A stretch of 64,000 bases of DNA, taken from contig NZ_JBHUEO010000005.1 of the NCBI RefSeq assembly GCF_042680885.1, forward strand, positions 248,001 to 312,000, given 5' to 3'. How positions within the stretch are numbered: position 1 is the stretch's first letter; each line of letters begins with the position of its first letter. Positions 53,877 through 61,804 of this stretch are shown one piece after another. Source of the stretch: Siminovitchia sediminis. Lineage in GTDB: Bacteria; Bacillota; Bacilli; Bacillales; Bacillaceae_C. Under the pieces are notes generated by a model. It saw nothing but the letters and a program-made list of their open reading frames with translations, made no database searches and had not been told where the DNA came from. The position numbers were made by a program, and so were the translations under genes.

Positions 53877-56006
53877 ATGGACCATGAGAAAAACATATTT
53901 TCCATGGACTGGGCAGGCCGTAAGTTGACCGTTGAGATCGGTCAACTGGCAAAGCAAGCAAATGGTTCTGCACTTATCCGATATGGAGATACAGCTGTTT
54001 TATCTACAGCAACTGCTTCCAAGGAAGCAAAGTCAGTTGATTTTTTTCCGCTGACTGTAAACTATGAAGAAAGACTATATGCAGTGGGTAAAATCCCCGG
54101 CGGTTTTATTAAAAGAGAAGGCCGTCCAAGTGAAAAGGCTATTTTGGCCAGCAGGCTGATTGACCGTCCAATACGTCCGCTGTTTCCGGATGGCTTTCGA
54201 AACGAGGTGCAAGTAGTCAGCATGGTCATGAGTGTGGACCAGGACTGCTCATCGGAGATGGCAGCCATGTTTGGATCATCTTTGGCACTGTCTGTGTCTG
54301 ATATTCCGTTTGCCGGACCAATTGCGGGTGTCATTGTCGGCCGCGTGGACGGAGAGTTTATTATTAATCCAACCGTTGAACAAATGGAAAAAAGCGATAT
54401 TCACTTAACCGTTGCCGGCACGAAGGATGCTGTAAACATGGTGGAAGCAGGCGCAGAAGAAGTATCTGAAGAGGATATGCTGGAAGCCATCATTTATGGT
54501 CATGAGGAGATCAAGCGGCTGATTGCCTTCCAAGAAGAAATTGTCGGGAAAATTGGTAAAGACAACATAGAAGTGGAATTGTTTGAGATTGATGCTGATT
54601 TGGAGCAGGAAGTCCGTTCAATGTGTGAACAGGCACTCATTGCAGCCATTCAAGTGGAAGAAAAGCATGCGCGAGAAGATGCCATCCAAGAGGTAAAAGC
54701 CGAAGTGATTGAACGGTTTTCCGAACGTGAAGAGTCGGATGATGATTTGATTAAACAAGTGAAACAAATTTTGGACAGCCTTGTTAAAGAAGAAGTCCGC
54801 CGATTAATCACAGTAGAAAAAATCCGCCCCGATGGAAGAAAGCCCGATGAAATCAGGCCCATCGATTCTGAAATCAACTTACTGCCAAGAACCCATGGGT
54901 CTGGTTTATTTACCAGAGGCCAAACACAGGCTCTCAGTATTTGTACACTGGGTGCCCTTGGAGATGTTCAAATCTTGGATGGCCTGGGAATCGAGGAATC
55001 CAAGAGGTTCATGCATCATTATAACTTCCCGCATTTCAGCGTGGGGGAAACCGGTCCAATCCGGGGACCCGGACGAAGAGAAATCGGACATGGCGCACTT
55101 GGTGAGCGGGCACTGGAGCCGGTCATTCCAAGCGAGGCAGAATTCCCGTATACCATTCGATTAGTATCGGAGGTATTGGAATCCAACGGATCAACTTCCC
55201 AGGCAAGTATATGCGCAAGTACGCTGGCCATGATGGATGCAGGTGTACCGATTAAAGCACCTGTTGCCGGTATTGCGATGGGATTAGTTAAATCCGGAGA
55301 ACATTACACAATTTTAACGGATATTCAAGGCATGGAAGACCATCTGGGAGACATGGACTTTAAAGTGGCTGGAACGACGAATGGAATTACAGCCCTTCAG
55401 ATGGATATCAAAATTGAGGGACTATCCCGTGAAATACTCGAAGAAGCTTTGTATCAGGCAAAAGAAGGCCGTATGTATATACTTGAAAAAATGAGTGAAG
55501 CTATTTCCAAGCCAAGGAAACAACTGTCACCTTATGCGCCCAAAATTCTTACGATGCATATCAATCCGGATAAGATTAGAGATGTTATTGGGCCGAGCGG
55601 AAAACAAATCAATAAAATTATTGAGGAAACTGGCGTAAAAATTGATATTGAACAAGACGGCACTGTATTCATTGCATCTGCTGACGAAAAGATGAATGAT
55701 CAGGCCAAGAAGATCATTGAAGATTTGGTACGTGAAGTGGAAGCCGGTCAAATGTATCTGGGCAAAGTAAAGCGCATTGAAAAGTTTGGTGCTTTTGTTG
55801 AGATTTTCCCAGGAAAAGATGGTCTTGTGCACATTTCTCAATTGGCTGAGGAAAGAGTAAATAAGGTCGAAGATGTAGTTTCGATCGGTGATGAAATACT
55901 TGTAAAAGTGGTTGAAATTGATAATCAGGGAAGGGTAAATCTTTCCAGAAAAGCTGTACTGAAAGAACAAAAGGATAAAGAAAAACAGGGCCAAGAAAAG
56001 AAATAA
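53877..56006 (+). CDS. pnp: Polyribonucleotide nucleotidyltransferase (PNPase)
   Basis: 709-residue 3'-5' phosphorolytic exonuclease, also needed for competence and mRNA turnover. Two RNase PH domains (first with FPLTVNYEERLYAVGKIPGG, second with RTHGSGLFTRGQTQAL), then KH (IGPSGKQINKIIEETGVKI) and S1 (GKVKRIEKFGAFVEIFPGKD). ATG 53877 is preceded by AGAGAGG; in-frame ATGs at 53841 and 53850 lack a ribosome binding site. Upstream leader is strongly structured. Confidence 0.98.
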   Translation: MDHEKNIFSMDWAGRKLTVEIGQLAKQANGSALIRYGDTAVLSTATASKEAKSVDFFPLTVNYEERLYAVGKIPGGFIKREGRPSEKAILASRLIDRPIRPLFPDGFRNEVQVVSMVMSVDQDCSSEMAAMFGSSLALSVSDIPFAGPIAGVIVGRVDGEFIINPTVEQMEKSDIHLTVAGTKDAVNMVEAGAEEVSEEDMLEAIIYGHEEIKRLIAFQEEIVGKIGKDNIEVELFEIDADLEQEVRSMCEQALIAAIQVEEKHAREDAIQEVKAEVIERFSEREESDDDLIKQVKQILDSLVKEEVRRLITVEKIRPDGRKPDEIRPIDSEINLLPRTHGSGLFTRGQTQALSICTLGALGDVQILDGLGIEESKRFMHHYNFPHFSVGETGPIRGPGRREIGHGALGERALEPVIPSEAEFPYTIRLVSEVLESNGSTSQASICASTLAMMDAGVPIKAPVAGIAMGLVKSGEHYTILTDIQGMEDHLGDMDFKVAGTTNGITALQMDIKIEGLSREILEEALYQAKEGRMYILEKMSEAISKPRKQLSPYAPKILTMHINPDKIRDVIGPSGKQINKIIEETGVKIDIEQDGTVFIASADEKMNDQAKKIIEDLVREVEAGQMYLGKVKRIEKFGAFVEIFPGKDGLVHISQLAEERVNKVEDVVSIGDEILVKVVEIDNQGRVNLSRKAVLKEQKDKEKQGQEKK

Positions 56007-56011
56007 TGCCC

Positions 56012-56037
56012 AAAAGCCAGGTAACCCTGGCTTTTTT
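56012..56037 (+). terminator. Terminator of pnp
   Basis: AAAAGCCAGG (56012-56021) pairs with CCTGGCTTTT (56026-56035), loop TAAC, T run to 56037. Confidence 0.9.
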
Positions 56038-56125
56038 CATGTATACATGAACCAGTGTACGTTTCAGTGCAGTTCTACCATGCCCGCTCGTTTCATAGAA
56101 TCATGTGAAGGGGGAATGGACGGGC

Positions 56126-57085
56126 ATGAAAACAAAACACTTGCTAGGAATGGGGCTTATTGCTATTCTAGCAATATTGATTGTCAACAATCCCTATACA
56201 ACAACTTATTTAAATGATTTAGTGCATGATTCATTTCCAGTGAATGCCAAACCTGATGATCTATATGAGCAAATATTGGAGGCCGCAAAACATTATGACG
56301 CGCCTCCTCAAGATGCAAAAATAGACAGAGTATGGAAGGCAATGCCGGGATATAATGGAATTAAAGTAGATGTCAAGGCTTCCTATAACAAAATGAAGGA
56401 CGGAAAATTTGACAGCCGCAAGCTTGTTTTTAAGCAAATTCCGCCAAGTACTCATTTGAAAGACTTGCCCCCGGCTCCCATCTATCGCGGTCATCCTGAC
56501 AAGCCGATGATCGGTTTCTTAATCAATGTAGCGTGGGGAAACGAATACTTACCAGATATGCTGGCCACATTGAAGAAGCATCATGTACAGGCGACTTTCT
56601 TTTTAGAAGGCCGCTGGGTAAAGGAAAATCCCGATCTTGCCCAAATGATAGCTTCAGACGGTCATGAGCTGGGAAATCATTCATACAGCCACCCGAAAAT
56701 GGAAAGGCTTGGAGCGGCCCAAGCGCGTGAAGAACTCGTAAAGACCAATGAAATTATTGAGGCAACAACAGGAGAAAAGCCGGTCTGGTTTGGACCTCCG
56801 AGCGGCGGCTTTAATGATCAAACTGTCTTTGTTGCCAGTGAGTTAGGGATGAGTACCGTTTTGTGGACTGTAGATACAATTGATTGGCAAAAGCCTTCAC
56901 CTGAAACAATTTTGGAACGGGTAATGTCAAAAATTCATCCCGGTGCAATGATCTTAATGCACCCGACGGATTCAACCGAAAAAGCACTTGATTCACTTAT
57001 TGGACAAATAAAGGAAAGAAATTTAAAAATCGGCTCAGTTTCCAAGCTAATGGATGAAGAGTACATGATTAAATTGGAACCATAG
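56126..57085 (+). CDS. ylxY: Polysaccharide deacetylase-like protein YlxY
   Basis: 319 residues, equal to B. subtilis YlxY. An N-terminal membrane anchor (about 4-22, KHLLGMGLIAILAILIV) places the rest outside. The NodB domain (about 130-310) keeps motif 2 HSYSHPKM and a WTVDTIDWQ motif. Motif 1, normally TFDDG, reads INVAWGNEY, so the metal and catalytic aspartates are absent; I recall this as a trait of YlxY proteins. ATG 56126 follows AAGGGGGAA. Associated with sporulation genes. Confidence 0.92.
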   Translation: MKTKHLLGMGLIAILAILIVNNPYTTTYLNDLVHDSFPVNAKPDDLYEQILEAAKHYDAPPQDAKIDRVWKAMPGYNGIKVDVKASYNKMKDGKFDSRKLVFKQIPPSTHLKDLPPAPIYRGHPDKPMIGFLINVAWGNEYLPDMLATLKKHHVQATFFLEGRWVKENPDLAQMIASDGHELGNHSYSHPKMERLGAAQAREELVKTNEIIEATTGEKPVWFGPPSGGFNDQTVFVASELGMSTVLWTVDTIDWQKPSPETILERVMSKIHPGAMILMHPTDSTEKALDSLIGQIKERNLKIGSVSKLMDEEYMIKLEP

Positions 57086-57120
57086 GCCGTTTTCCAGAAT
57101 TAGCAGTTTTCAGCAATCAA

Positions 57121-57458
57121 AGGTTAGGGCAGGGACTCGAGGCCGCTTCAAAAAATTCACTGAAGGCAAACCCGCCTTCACTGATTTTGTCTCCGGCGCT
57201 TAGTCGCCCGTAGCAGCCGACCAGCCGCTTCTGAAGGCAACCTGTGCCTTCGTCAGCACCCGTCTTATGCTTCGGGGCTGAGCAAGACGCCTGCGCTTTT
57301 CTGTTTTTCTGTTGTCCAGCTACGGGCTTCAGCAACTAGCAGACTTCGCGCTTCCTCCTGCGATAAGTCAACATCGGCTCCTTTCGTCGCCGAGTTTCTT
57401 TTATCCCGTCGGAGGCACTACAGTCTGTACGTCGCTAAACGTCGCCCTGCGCTTTTCT
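57121..57458. repeat. Intergenic repeat array, locus 3 (ylxY-mlpA), degenerate
   Basis: Carries pieces of both unit types. GGGACTCGAGGCCGCTTC leads to a hairpin TCACTGAAGGC/GCCTTCACTGA (57157-57167/57174-57184; one mismatch) and CTCCGGCGCTTAGTCGCC. A second hairpin GAAGGC/GCCTTC (57233-57238/57246-57251) leads to CTTATGCTTCGGGGCTG. CCTGCGCTTTTCTG (57290) is followed by TTGTCCAGCTACGGG, and the array ends in CCTGCGCTTTTCT (57446-57458), 26 bases before mlpA. No gene is supported in 57086-57484. Confidence 0.8.
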
Positions 57459-57484
57459 TTTCACCATGAACAGGAGGAACTTCA

Positions 57485-58723
57485 GTGATAAAAAAATATA
57501 CTTGCCAAAATGGAGTTAGAGTTGTACTTGAGAAAATCCCTTCTGTCCGCTCAGTTGCTATCGGCATCTGGGTGGGAACCGGCTCACGTGATGAAAATCC
57601 GGTGAATAACGGTATTTCACATTTTCTCGAGCATATGTTTTTTAAAGGAACAGAGACACGTAACGCCAAGGAGCTTGCTGAAGCCTTTGATTCGATCGGC
57701 GGGCAGGTGAATGCTTTTACATCGAAAGAATATACTTGTTACTATGCCAAGGTTCTTGATAACCACTCCACCTATGCTTTGGAAACATTGGCCGATATGT
57801 TCTTTCATTCCACCTTTGCAGAAGAAGAACTAAACAAAGAAAAAAATGTTGTCTTTGAAGAAATTAAAATGTATGAAGATACACCAGATGATATTGTTCA
57901 CGACTTGCTCAGTAAGGCAGCATATGAAAAACATCCCCTTGGTTATCCCATACTTGGGACAGAAGAAACATTGTCATCCTTTACAGGAGATCTGCTTCGT
58001 GAATATGTAGAAGACATGTACACACCTGATAAAGTTGTTGTTTCTATTGCAGGTAATTTAGAAGAATCTATTCTTCATGAAGTAGAACGTCTTTTTGGCT
58101 CTTTTGAAAGAAAAGGGAGACCGCAGGCCGAATCAAAACCCGTCTTTCAAAAAAACCATATTTCCAGGCAAAAAGATACGGAGCAAGCTCATTTGTGTAT
58201 GGGCTTCGAGGGGTTGCCTATCGGAAATTCTGATATATACAGTTTGATTGTCATGAATAATATTTTTGGCGGCAGTATGTCGTCGCGGCTCTTTCAAGAA
58301 GTCCGGGAGGAAAGAGGGTTGGCCTACTCCGTATTTTCTTACCATTCCTCCTATAAGGACAGCGGCATGGTAACCGTATACGGCGGGACTGGGGCGGAAC
58401 AGGTCGATGACCTGTTTGAAACCATTCAACAAACCCTTGAACAATTAAAGCAAGATGGAATTTCAGAAAAAGAATTAAAAAATAGCAAAGAACAGCTTAA
58501 AGGAAATTTAATGCTGGGCCTGGAAAGCACGAACAGCCGTATGAGCAGAAACGGAAGAAACGAGCTGTTGTTAAAAAAGCATAAAACGCTGGATGAAATC
58601 TTGGACGACATTGACCGGGTCGATATTCACAGTGTAAATAATATGGCTCTTCGTATTTTCACTAAGGATTATACACTTGCTTTAATCAGCCCCAAGGAAA
58701 AAATGTTATTGCAGACCAGTTGA
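57485..58723 (+). CDS. mlpA: M16-family zinc peptidase MlpA (YmxG)
   Basis: 412-residue pitrilysin-family peptidase (B. subtilis MlpA 409). Zinc motif HFLEH in GISHFLEHMFFKGTETR with the downstream E in the EEELNKEKNVVFEEI segment. R/Y substrate site region: SSRLFQEVREERGLAYSV. In B. subtilis mlpA affects the aprE protease. GTG 57485 follows AGGAGGAAC. Confidence 0.95.
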   Translation: MIKKYTCQNGVRVVLEKIPSVRSVAIGIWVGTGSRDENPVNNGISHFLEHMFFKGTETRNAKELAEAFDSIGGQVNAFTSKEYTCYYAKVLDNHSTYALETLADMFFHSTFAEEELNKEKNVVFEEIKMYEDTPDDIVHDLLSKAAYEKHPLGYPILGTEETLSSFTGDLLREYVEDMYTPDKVVVSIAGNLEESILHEVERLFGSFERKGRPQAESKPVFQKNHISRQKDTEQAHLCMGFEGLPIGNSDIYSLIVMNNIFGGSMSSRLFQEVREERGLAYSVFSYHSSYKDSGMVTVYGGTGAEQVDDLFETIQQTLEQLKQDGISEKELKNSKEQLKGNLMLGLESTNSRMSRNGRNELLLKKHKTLDEILDDIDRVDIHSVNNMALRIFTKDYTLALISPKEKMLLQTS

Positions 58724-58801
58724 CCAAGCTCTCCATTTCTCCCTTCTAAAAATGGAAACGCCCATATATATTGTAATAATAGTGGGAGAAGGGGGAGAAA
58801 C

Positions 58802-59035
58802 ATGAGATTAAGCGAACTGGGTGGAAAAGAAATTGTTGATTTCAAAAAAGCTGAAAGAATGGGTGTTTTGGGCCAGACAGATTTGGAGATTAATACCCAT
58901 ACGGGTGAAATCCATCATTTGATTATCCCGACTGGTAAATGGATCCGAAAGAACAGCGGGGAAATCAGGGTTCCCTGGAGAAATATTCGTACCGTTGGAG
59001 CAGATATGATTATATTGGAGGTCCCAGAACGCTAA
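58802..59035 (+). CDS. ymxH: PRC-barrel sporulation protein YmxH/YlmC
   Basis: 77 residues of the YlmC/YmxH family, a small PRC-barrel protein found in spore formers. Motifs: LSELGGKEIVDFKKAERMG, LEINTHTGEIHHLIIP and VPWRNIRTVGADMIILEV. In B. subtilis it is followed by spoVFA (dpaA); here a strong terminator and then a bacteriocin cluster follow. Confidence 0.93.
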   Translation: MRLSELGGKEIVDFKKAERMGVLGQTDLEINTHTGEIHHLIIPTGKWIRKNSGEIRVPWRNIRTVGADMIILEVPER

Positions 59036-59043
59036 AGTTTACG

Positions 59044-59082
59044 ATCCGGTTCTTGTCTAAAAGACAAGAACCGGATTTTTTT
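59044..59082 (+). terminator. Very strong terminator of ymxH
   Basis: A perfect 15-bp stem, ATCCGGTTCTTGTCT (59044-59058) and its complement (59062-59076), closes on an AAA loop and runs into TTTTTT. It isolates the accessory cluster from the sporulation genes. Confidence 0.95.
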
Positions 59083-59350
59083 GTTTGATCCCTTAGAGAT
59101 ACAAATAAAGTATGAAATCTCTTTTACCATTGGAGCCTCAGATCGCTTCGATTTTAATAATTCACGGCTTTTTCCGTTTCATCAGGTTATCAGATCCCTT
59201 TCAATGGTTGGAGCTCCCTATTTTTACTGTTGGACAAATGAAATTTGTTATAGTGCCGGGCCATTAATTTTAAGTCCTGAAGAGGCAGGGGTTACATTTA
59301 AGAGATACCCATTGTTCCTTCATTCAGAAAATATCTTTGAATTGAAATAG
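59081..59350 (+). other. Open frame of uncertain status between ymxH and the TOMM cluster
   Basis: An 89-codon frame from TTG 59081, inside the T run of the terminator, to TAG at 59348-59350. There is no ribosome binding site and the first ATG in frame is 59204 (48 codons). A second frame from ATG 59112 gives 51 codons (MKSLLPLEPQIASILIIHG). I recognise neither. The C-terminal half (SMVGAPYFYCWTNEICYSAG) looks protein-like. It may be the decayed end of a gene interrupted by the cluster, or chance. Confidence 0.2.
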
Positions 59351-59486
59351 GCTTTTACATCAGTAACAGCCACCTAAATCGATCATATTGTGTTGAGGAG
59401 AGCTGACGTTTTTAATGACAAAGAATTCAACTCTCTTATCGGGTGTCAGTTTGCCCTGTTGAACAAATACAAAGGGGAGGACCAAA

Positions 59487-59714
59487 GTGCAATACTTTCA
59501 AAACGACTTACAAGGGTTGGAAATGGATGATTATCATGTAGGTGAGCTAATTCCTATGAATTATCAGAGCCAAGTTCCGGTTGAGTTTGACAGCAGGCGT
59601 TGTGGCCGTTGTGGTGGCTGTTTCCATTGTGGCGGGTGTTTCCGTTGTGGCGGCTGTTTCCGCTGTGGCGGTTGTTTTAGTTGTTTTGGCGGTTTTGGAG
59701 GATTCTTTATTTAA
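59487..59714 (+). CDS. Heterocycloanthracin/sonorensin-like TOMM precursor peptide
   Basis: 75-residue precursor. The leader (about 1-36, MQYFQNDLQGLEMDDYHVGE...) is acidic and Cys-free. The core has ten cysteines at 39, 42, 45, 48, 51, 54, 57, 60, 63 and 66, exactly every third residue, built from CGGCFR/CGGCFH repeats, then Ser65 and a Gly/Phe tail GGFGGFFI. This is the pattern of Bacillus heterocycloanthracin-family peptides, in which Cys (and Ser) become thiazoles or oxazoles. GTG 59487 lies six bases after AAAGGGGAGG. Weak promoter candidate: TTGTGT (59388), 17 bases, TTTAAT (59411). The maturation genes follow. Confidence 0.88.
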   Translation: MQYFQNDLQGLEMDDYHVGELIPMNYQSQVPVEFDSRRCGRCGGCFHCGGCFRCGGCFRCGGCFSCFGGFGGFFI

Positions 59715-59737
59715 AAAAGAGAAAAATGGCTGGTTTG

Positions 59738-59786
59738 AAAAGAAATGGCTCTGCATGATCTGGTGCAGGGCGTTTCTTTTCTTGTT
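59738..59786 (+). terminator. Terminator/attenuator between precursor and maturation genes
   Basis: AAAAGAAA (59738-59745) and GCTCTGCA (59748-59755) pair with TTTCTTTT (59773-59780) and TGCAGGGC (59764-59771): 16 bp with one G-U pair and a small internal loop, followed by CTTGTTT. It would end most transcripts after the precursor gene and leave some read-through into the enzymes. Confidence 0.65.
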
Positions 59787-59860
59787 TATCATACTGGACA
59801 GCCAAGAGTACATAAAATGATTAGGGGAAATCGGAATGATGAGAAATAAGGAGGAGCTGA

Positions 59861-61804
59861 ATGTCTATACTTAACCCGTCCACACGTCTGAAGGTAAAAA
59901 GGGATACATTTTTCCTCCCGGACTCAAAGGGTGGTGTGTATTTTCGGAATAATTCGAGTTCATTTCGAATGGAAGGCAGTACGATTTATCAATGGATTGA
60001 AAGATTGATACCGATGTTTGACGGCGAGAATACAATGGAAGATTTGACAAAGGGATTAACGGCACCATACAGGAAGAGAGTGTATGAAATTGGAGAAACA
60101 CTTTACGAAAATGGCTTCGTCCGGGACATCAGCAAAGACACTCCCCATCAATTAAATCGTTCCGTTCTTAAACAATATGCCTCGCAAATTGAATTTATAG
60201 AAAATTTTGCGAATTCCGGTGCGTATCGTTTTCAACTATTTCGTCAGGCTAATGTTCTTGCCGTAGGTTCGGGACCCTTTCTCCTTTCATTGGCTTCGGC
60301 ATTCATCGAATCAGGACTGACCAGAATACATGTGATGATAACAGATTCCATTCCTACGAATCGCCCGCGCCTGAGTGAACTCGTGCAGAATGCCAGCAAG
60401 TCGGATCCAGATGTAGAGTTAACTGAGATCCAATTTCGAAAAGGGGAGGGAAGAAGTTTTTGGAAAGAAGCTGTGCACCCCTATGATTGGATTTTGTATG
60501 TCTCACAGGATGGCCATATACATGAGTTAAAGATGCTTAACCAAGTTTGTAAAGAAGAAAGGAAGTCATTTATACCCGCCATATGTTTCCAGCAAGTGGG
60601 GATTGCCGGTCCCTTATTTCATCCAGAATCAGAAGGGTGCTGGGAATCTGCATGGCGCAGGATCCATCGGTCTGCATTGCAATCGAAAAAGCGGCCTCAG
60701 CCTTACTCTTCAACATCAGGATCGATTCTGGCGAATGTCGCCGCCTTTGAATTGTTTAAAAATGCAACGGGGATTGCCGATTCAAATCAAAGTAATCAAA
60801 TATATCTGCTTGATCTTGAAACGCTGGAGGGTGATTGGTTTTCATTCATTACACATCCGCTGGTCACTTCAACAAGTTTTACACCCAATCTGGTTAAGAA
60901 TCTTGATGTAAGGCTTAAACAGGATTCCCCAAGCGGTAACCGGCCTAAACACCCGAGAATCCTCCTGGAATATTTCAGTCGTTTAACTTCCGATAAAACT
61001 GGCATTTTTCATACATGGGAGGAACGAAATTTGATACAGCTGCCGCTTGCACAGTGCTTTGTTCAAGCGGTTGACCCACTGTCCGAAGGACCGGCAGAGC
61101 TGTTGCCGGAAGTTGTTTGTGCAGGTTTGACACATGAGGAAGCAAAAAGAGAGGCGGGTCTGACCGGAATTGAAATGTATGTTTCACAAATGATTCATTC
61201 TCAGATCAGCGTGAACCATATGGAGGGATTTATAGGAATCGGTGCCGGGGAAACAATCGAAGAGGCGGTTTGTCGGGGACTGCAAGTTTATTTAAATGAA
61301 AAATTAAGAAAAAGAAATATGGAACAACCCAATACGATCATTCCTATGCAGATAGGATCTGTTAAGGACAAATCATGCAGATTTTATATAGATGCCCTGA
61401 CCGCCTTGAACGGTATACCGGCGATTGGCCGGCAAGAGGGGATTTTTGGTTTCCCTGTGGCAGGAGTAAGAACGAATGGAAGTTGGTATTTAAGTACAGG
61501 TTTAAATGCAACGTTGGCCCTTCAAAATGCATTGAAGCAAGCCCTTTTAGATTCTCAAAGCGATGAGAATTCTATCATAAAACTAGAGATGGAGTCTGCA
61601 GTTTTTCTCAAAAATACCGAAAGCAAACTGGATGTTCCCTCTTCTGATGAATGGACACCATTTGACCTGTTACAATCTTCCTTTCAAATCTTGAAACAAA
61701 ACCATAAACGGATGTTCGTTTATGACCTTTCATTCGAACCTTTTTTAAAACAGGAGATGGCTGGGGTGTTTGGTGTACAGGTACGAGAGGGGGAATGGTC
61801 GTGA
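59861..61804 (+). CDS. ThiF-like thiazole-containing bacteriocin maturation protein
   Basis: 647 residues of the family of putative thiazole-containing bacteriocin maturation proteins (ocin-ThiF-like) found with heterocycloanthracin precursors. The N-terminal part (about 1-95) resembles the peptide-binding winged-helix domain of TOMM partner proteins. A Rossmann E1/ThiF-like segment follows, with VLAVGSGPFLLSLASAF (about 132-148) but no catalytic Cys motif seen. The C-terminal third (GFIGIGAGETIEEAVCRGLQ and later) looks like a shortened YcaO-related domain. Likely binds the leader and presents the core. ATG after AAGGAGGAGC. Ends in a GTGA overlap with the next gene. Confidence 0.82.
   Translation: MSILNPSTRLKVKRDTFFLPDSKGGVYFRNNSSSFRMEGSTIYQWIERLIPMFDGENTMEDLTKGLTAPYRKRVYEIGETLYENGFVRDISKDTPHQLNRSVLKQYASQIEFIENFANSGAYRFQLFRQANVLAVGSGPFLLSLASAFIESGLTRIHVMITDSIPTNRPRLSELVQNASKSDPDVELTEIQFRKGEGRSFWKEAVHPYDWILYVSQDGHIHELKMLNQVCKEERKSFIPAICFQQVGIAGPLFHPESEGCWESAWRRIHRSALQSKKRPQPYSSTSGSILANVAAFELFKNATGIADSNQSNQIYLLDLETLEGDWFSFITHPLVTSTSFTPNLVKNLDVRLKQDSPSGNRPKHPRILLEYFSRLTSDKTGIFHTWEERNLIQLPLAQCFVQAVDPLSEGPAELLPEVVCAGLTHEEAKREAGLTGIEMYVSQMIHSQISVNHMEGFIGIGAGETIEEAVCRGLQVYLNEKLRKRNMEQPNTIIPMQIGSVKDKSCRFYIDALTALNGIPAIGRQEGIFGFPVAGVRTNGSWYLSTGLNATLALQNALKQALLDSQSDENSIIKLEMESAVFLKNTESKLDVPSSDEWTPFDLLQSSFQILKQNHKRMFVYDLSFEPFLKQEMAGVFGVQVREGEWS

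Noticed and set aside
57117..57335. 72-codon minus-strand frame in the ylxY-mlpA gap
   Set aside because: Lies in the degenerate repeat array; no family resemblance.
58735..58759. TCCATTT/AAATGGA hairpin after mlpA as a terminator
   Set aside because: Only 7 bp with a 10-base loop and no T tract.
59547..59820. Open frames on both strands over the precursor gene (minus 59813-59547, Thr/Ala-rich; plus 59581-59820, Val/Ala-rich)
   Set aside because: They are by-products of the repetitive CGGCF codons. The frame with a ribosome binding site and a family match is 59487-59714.
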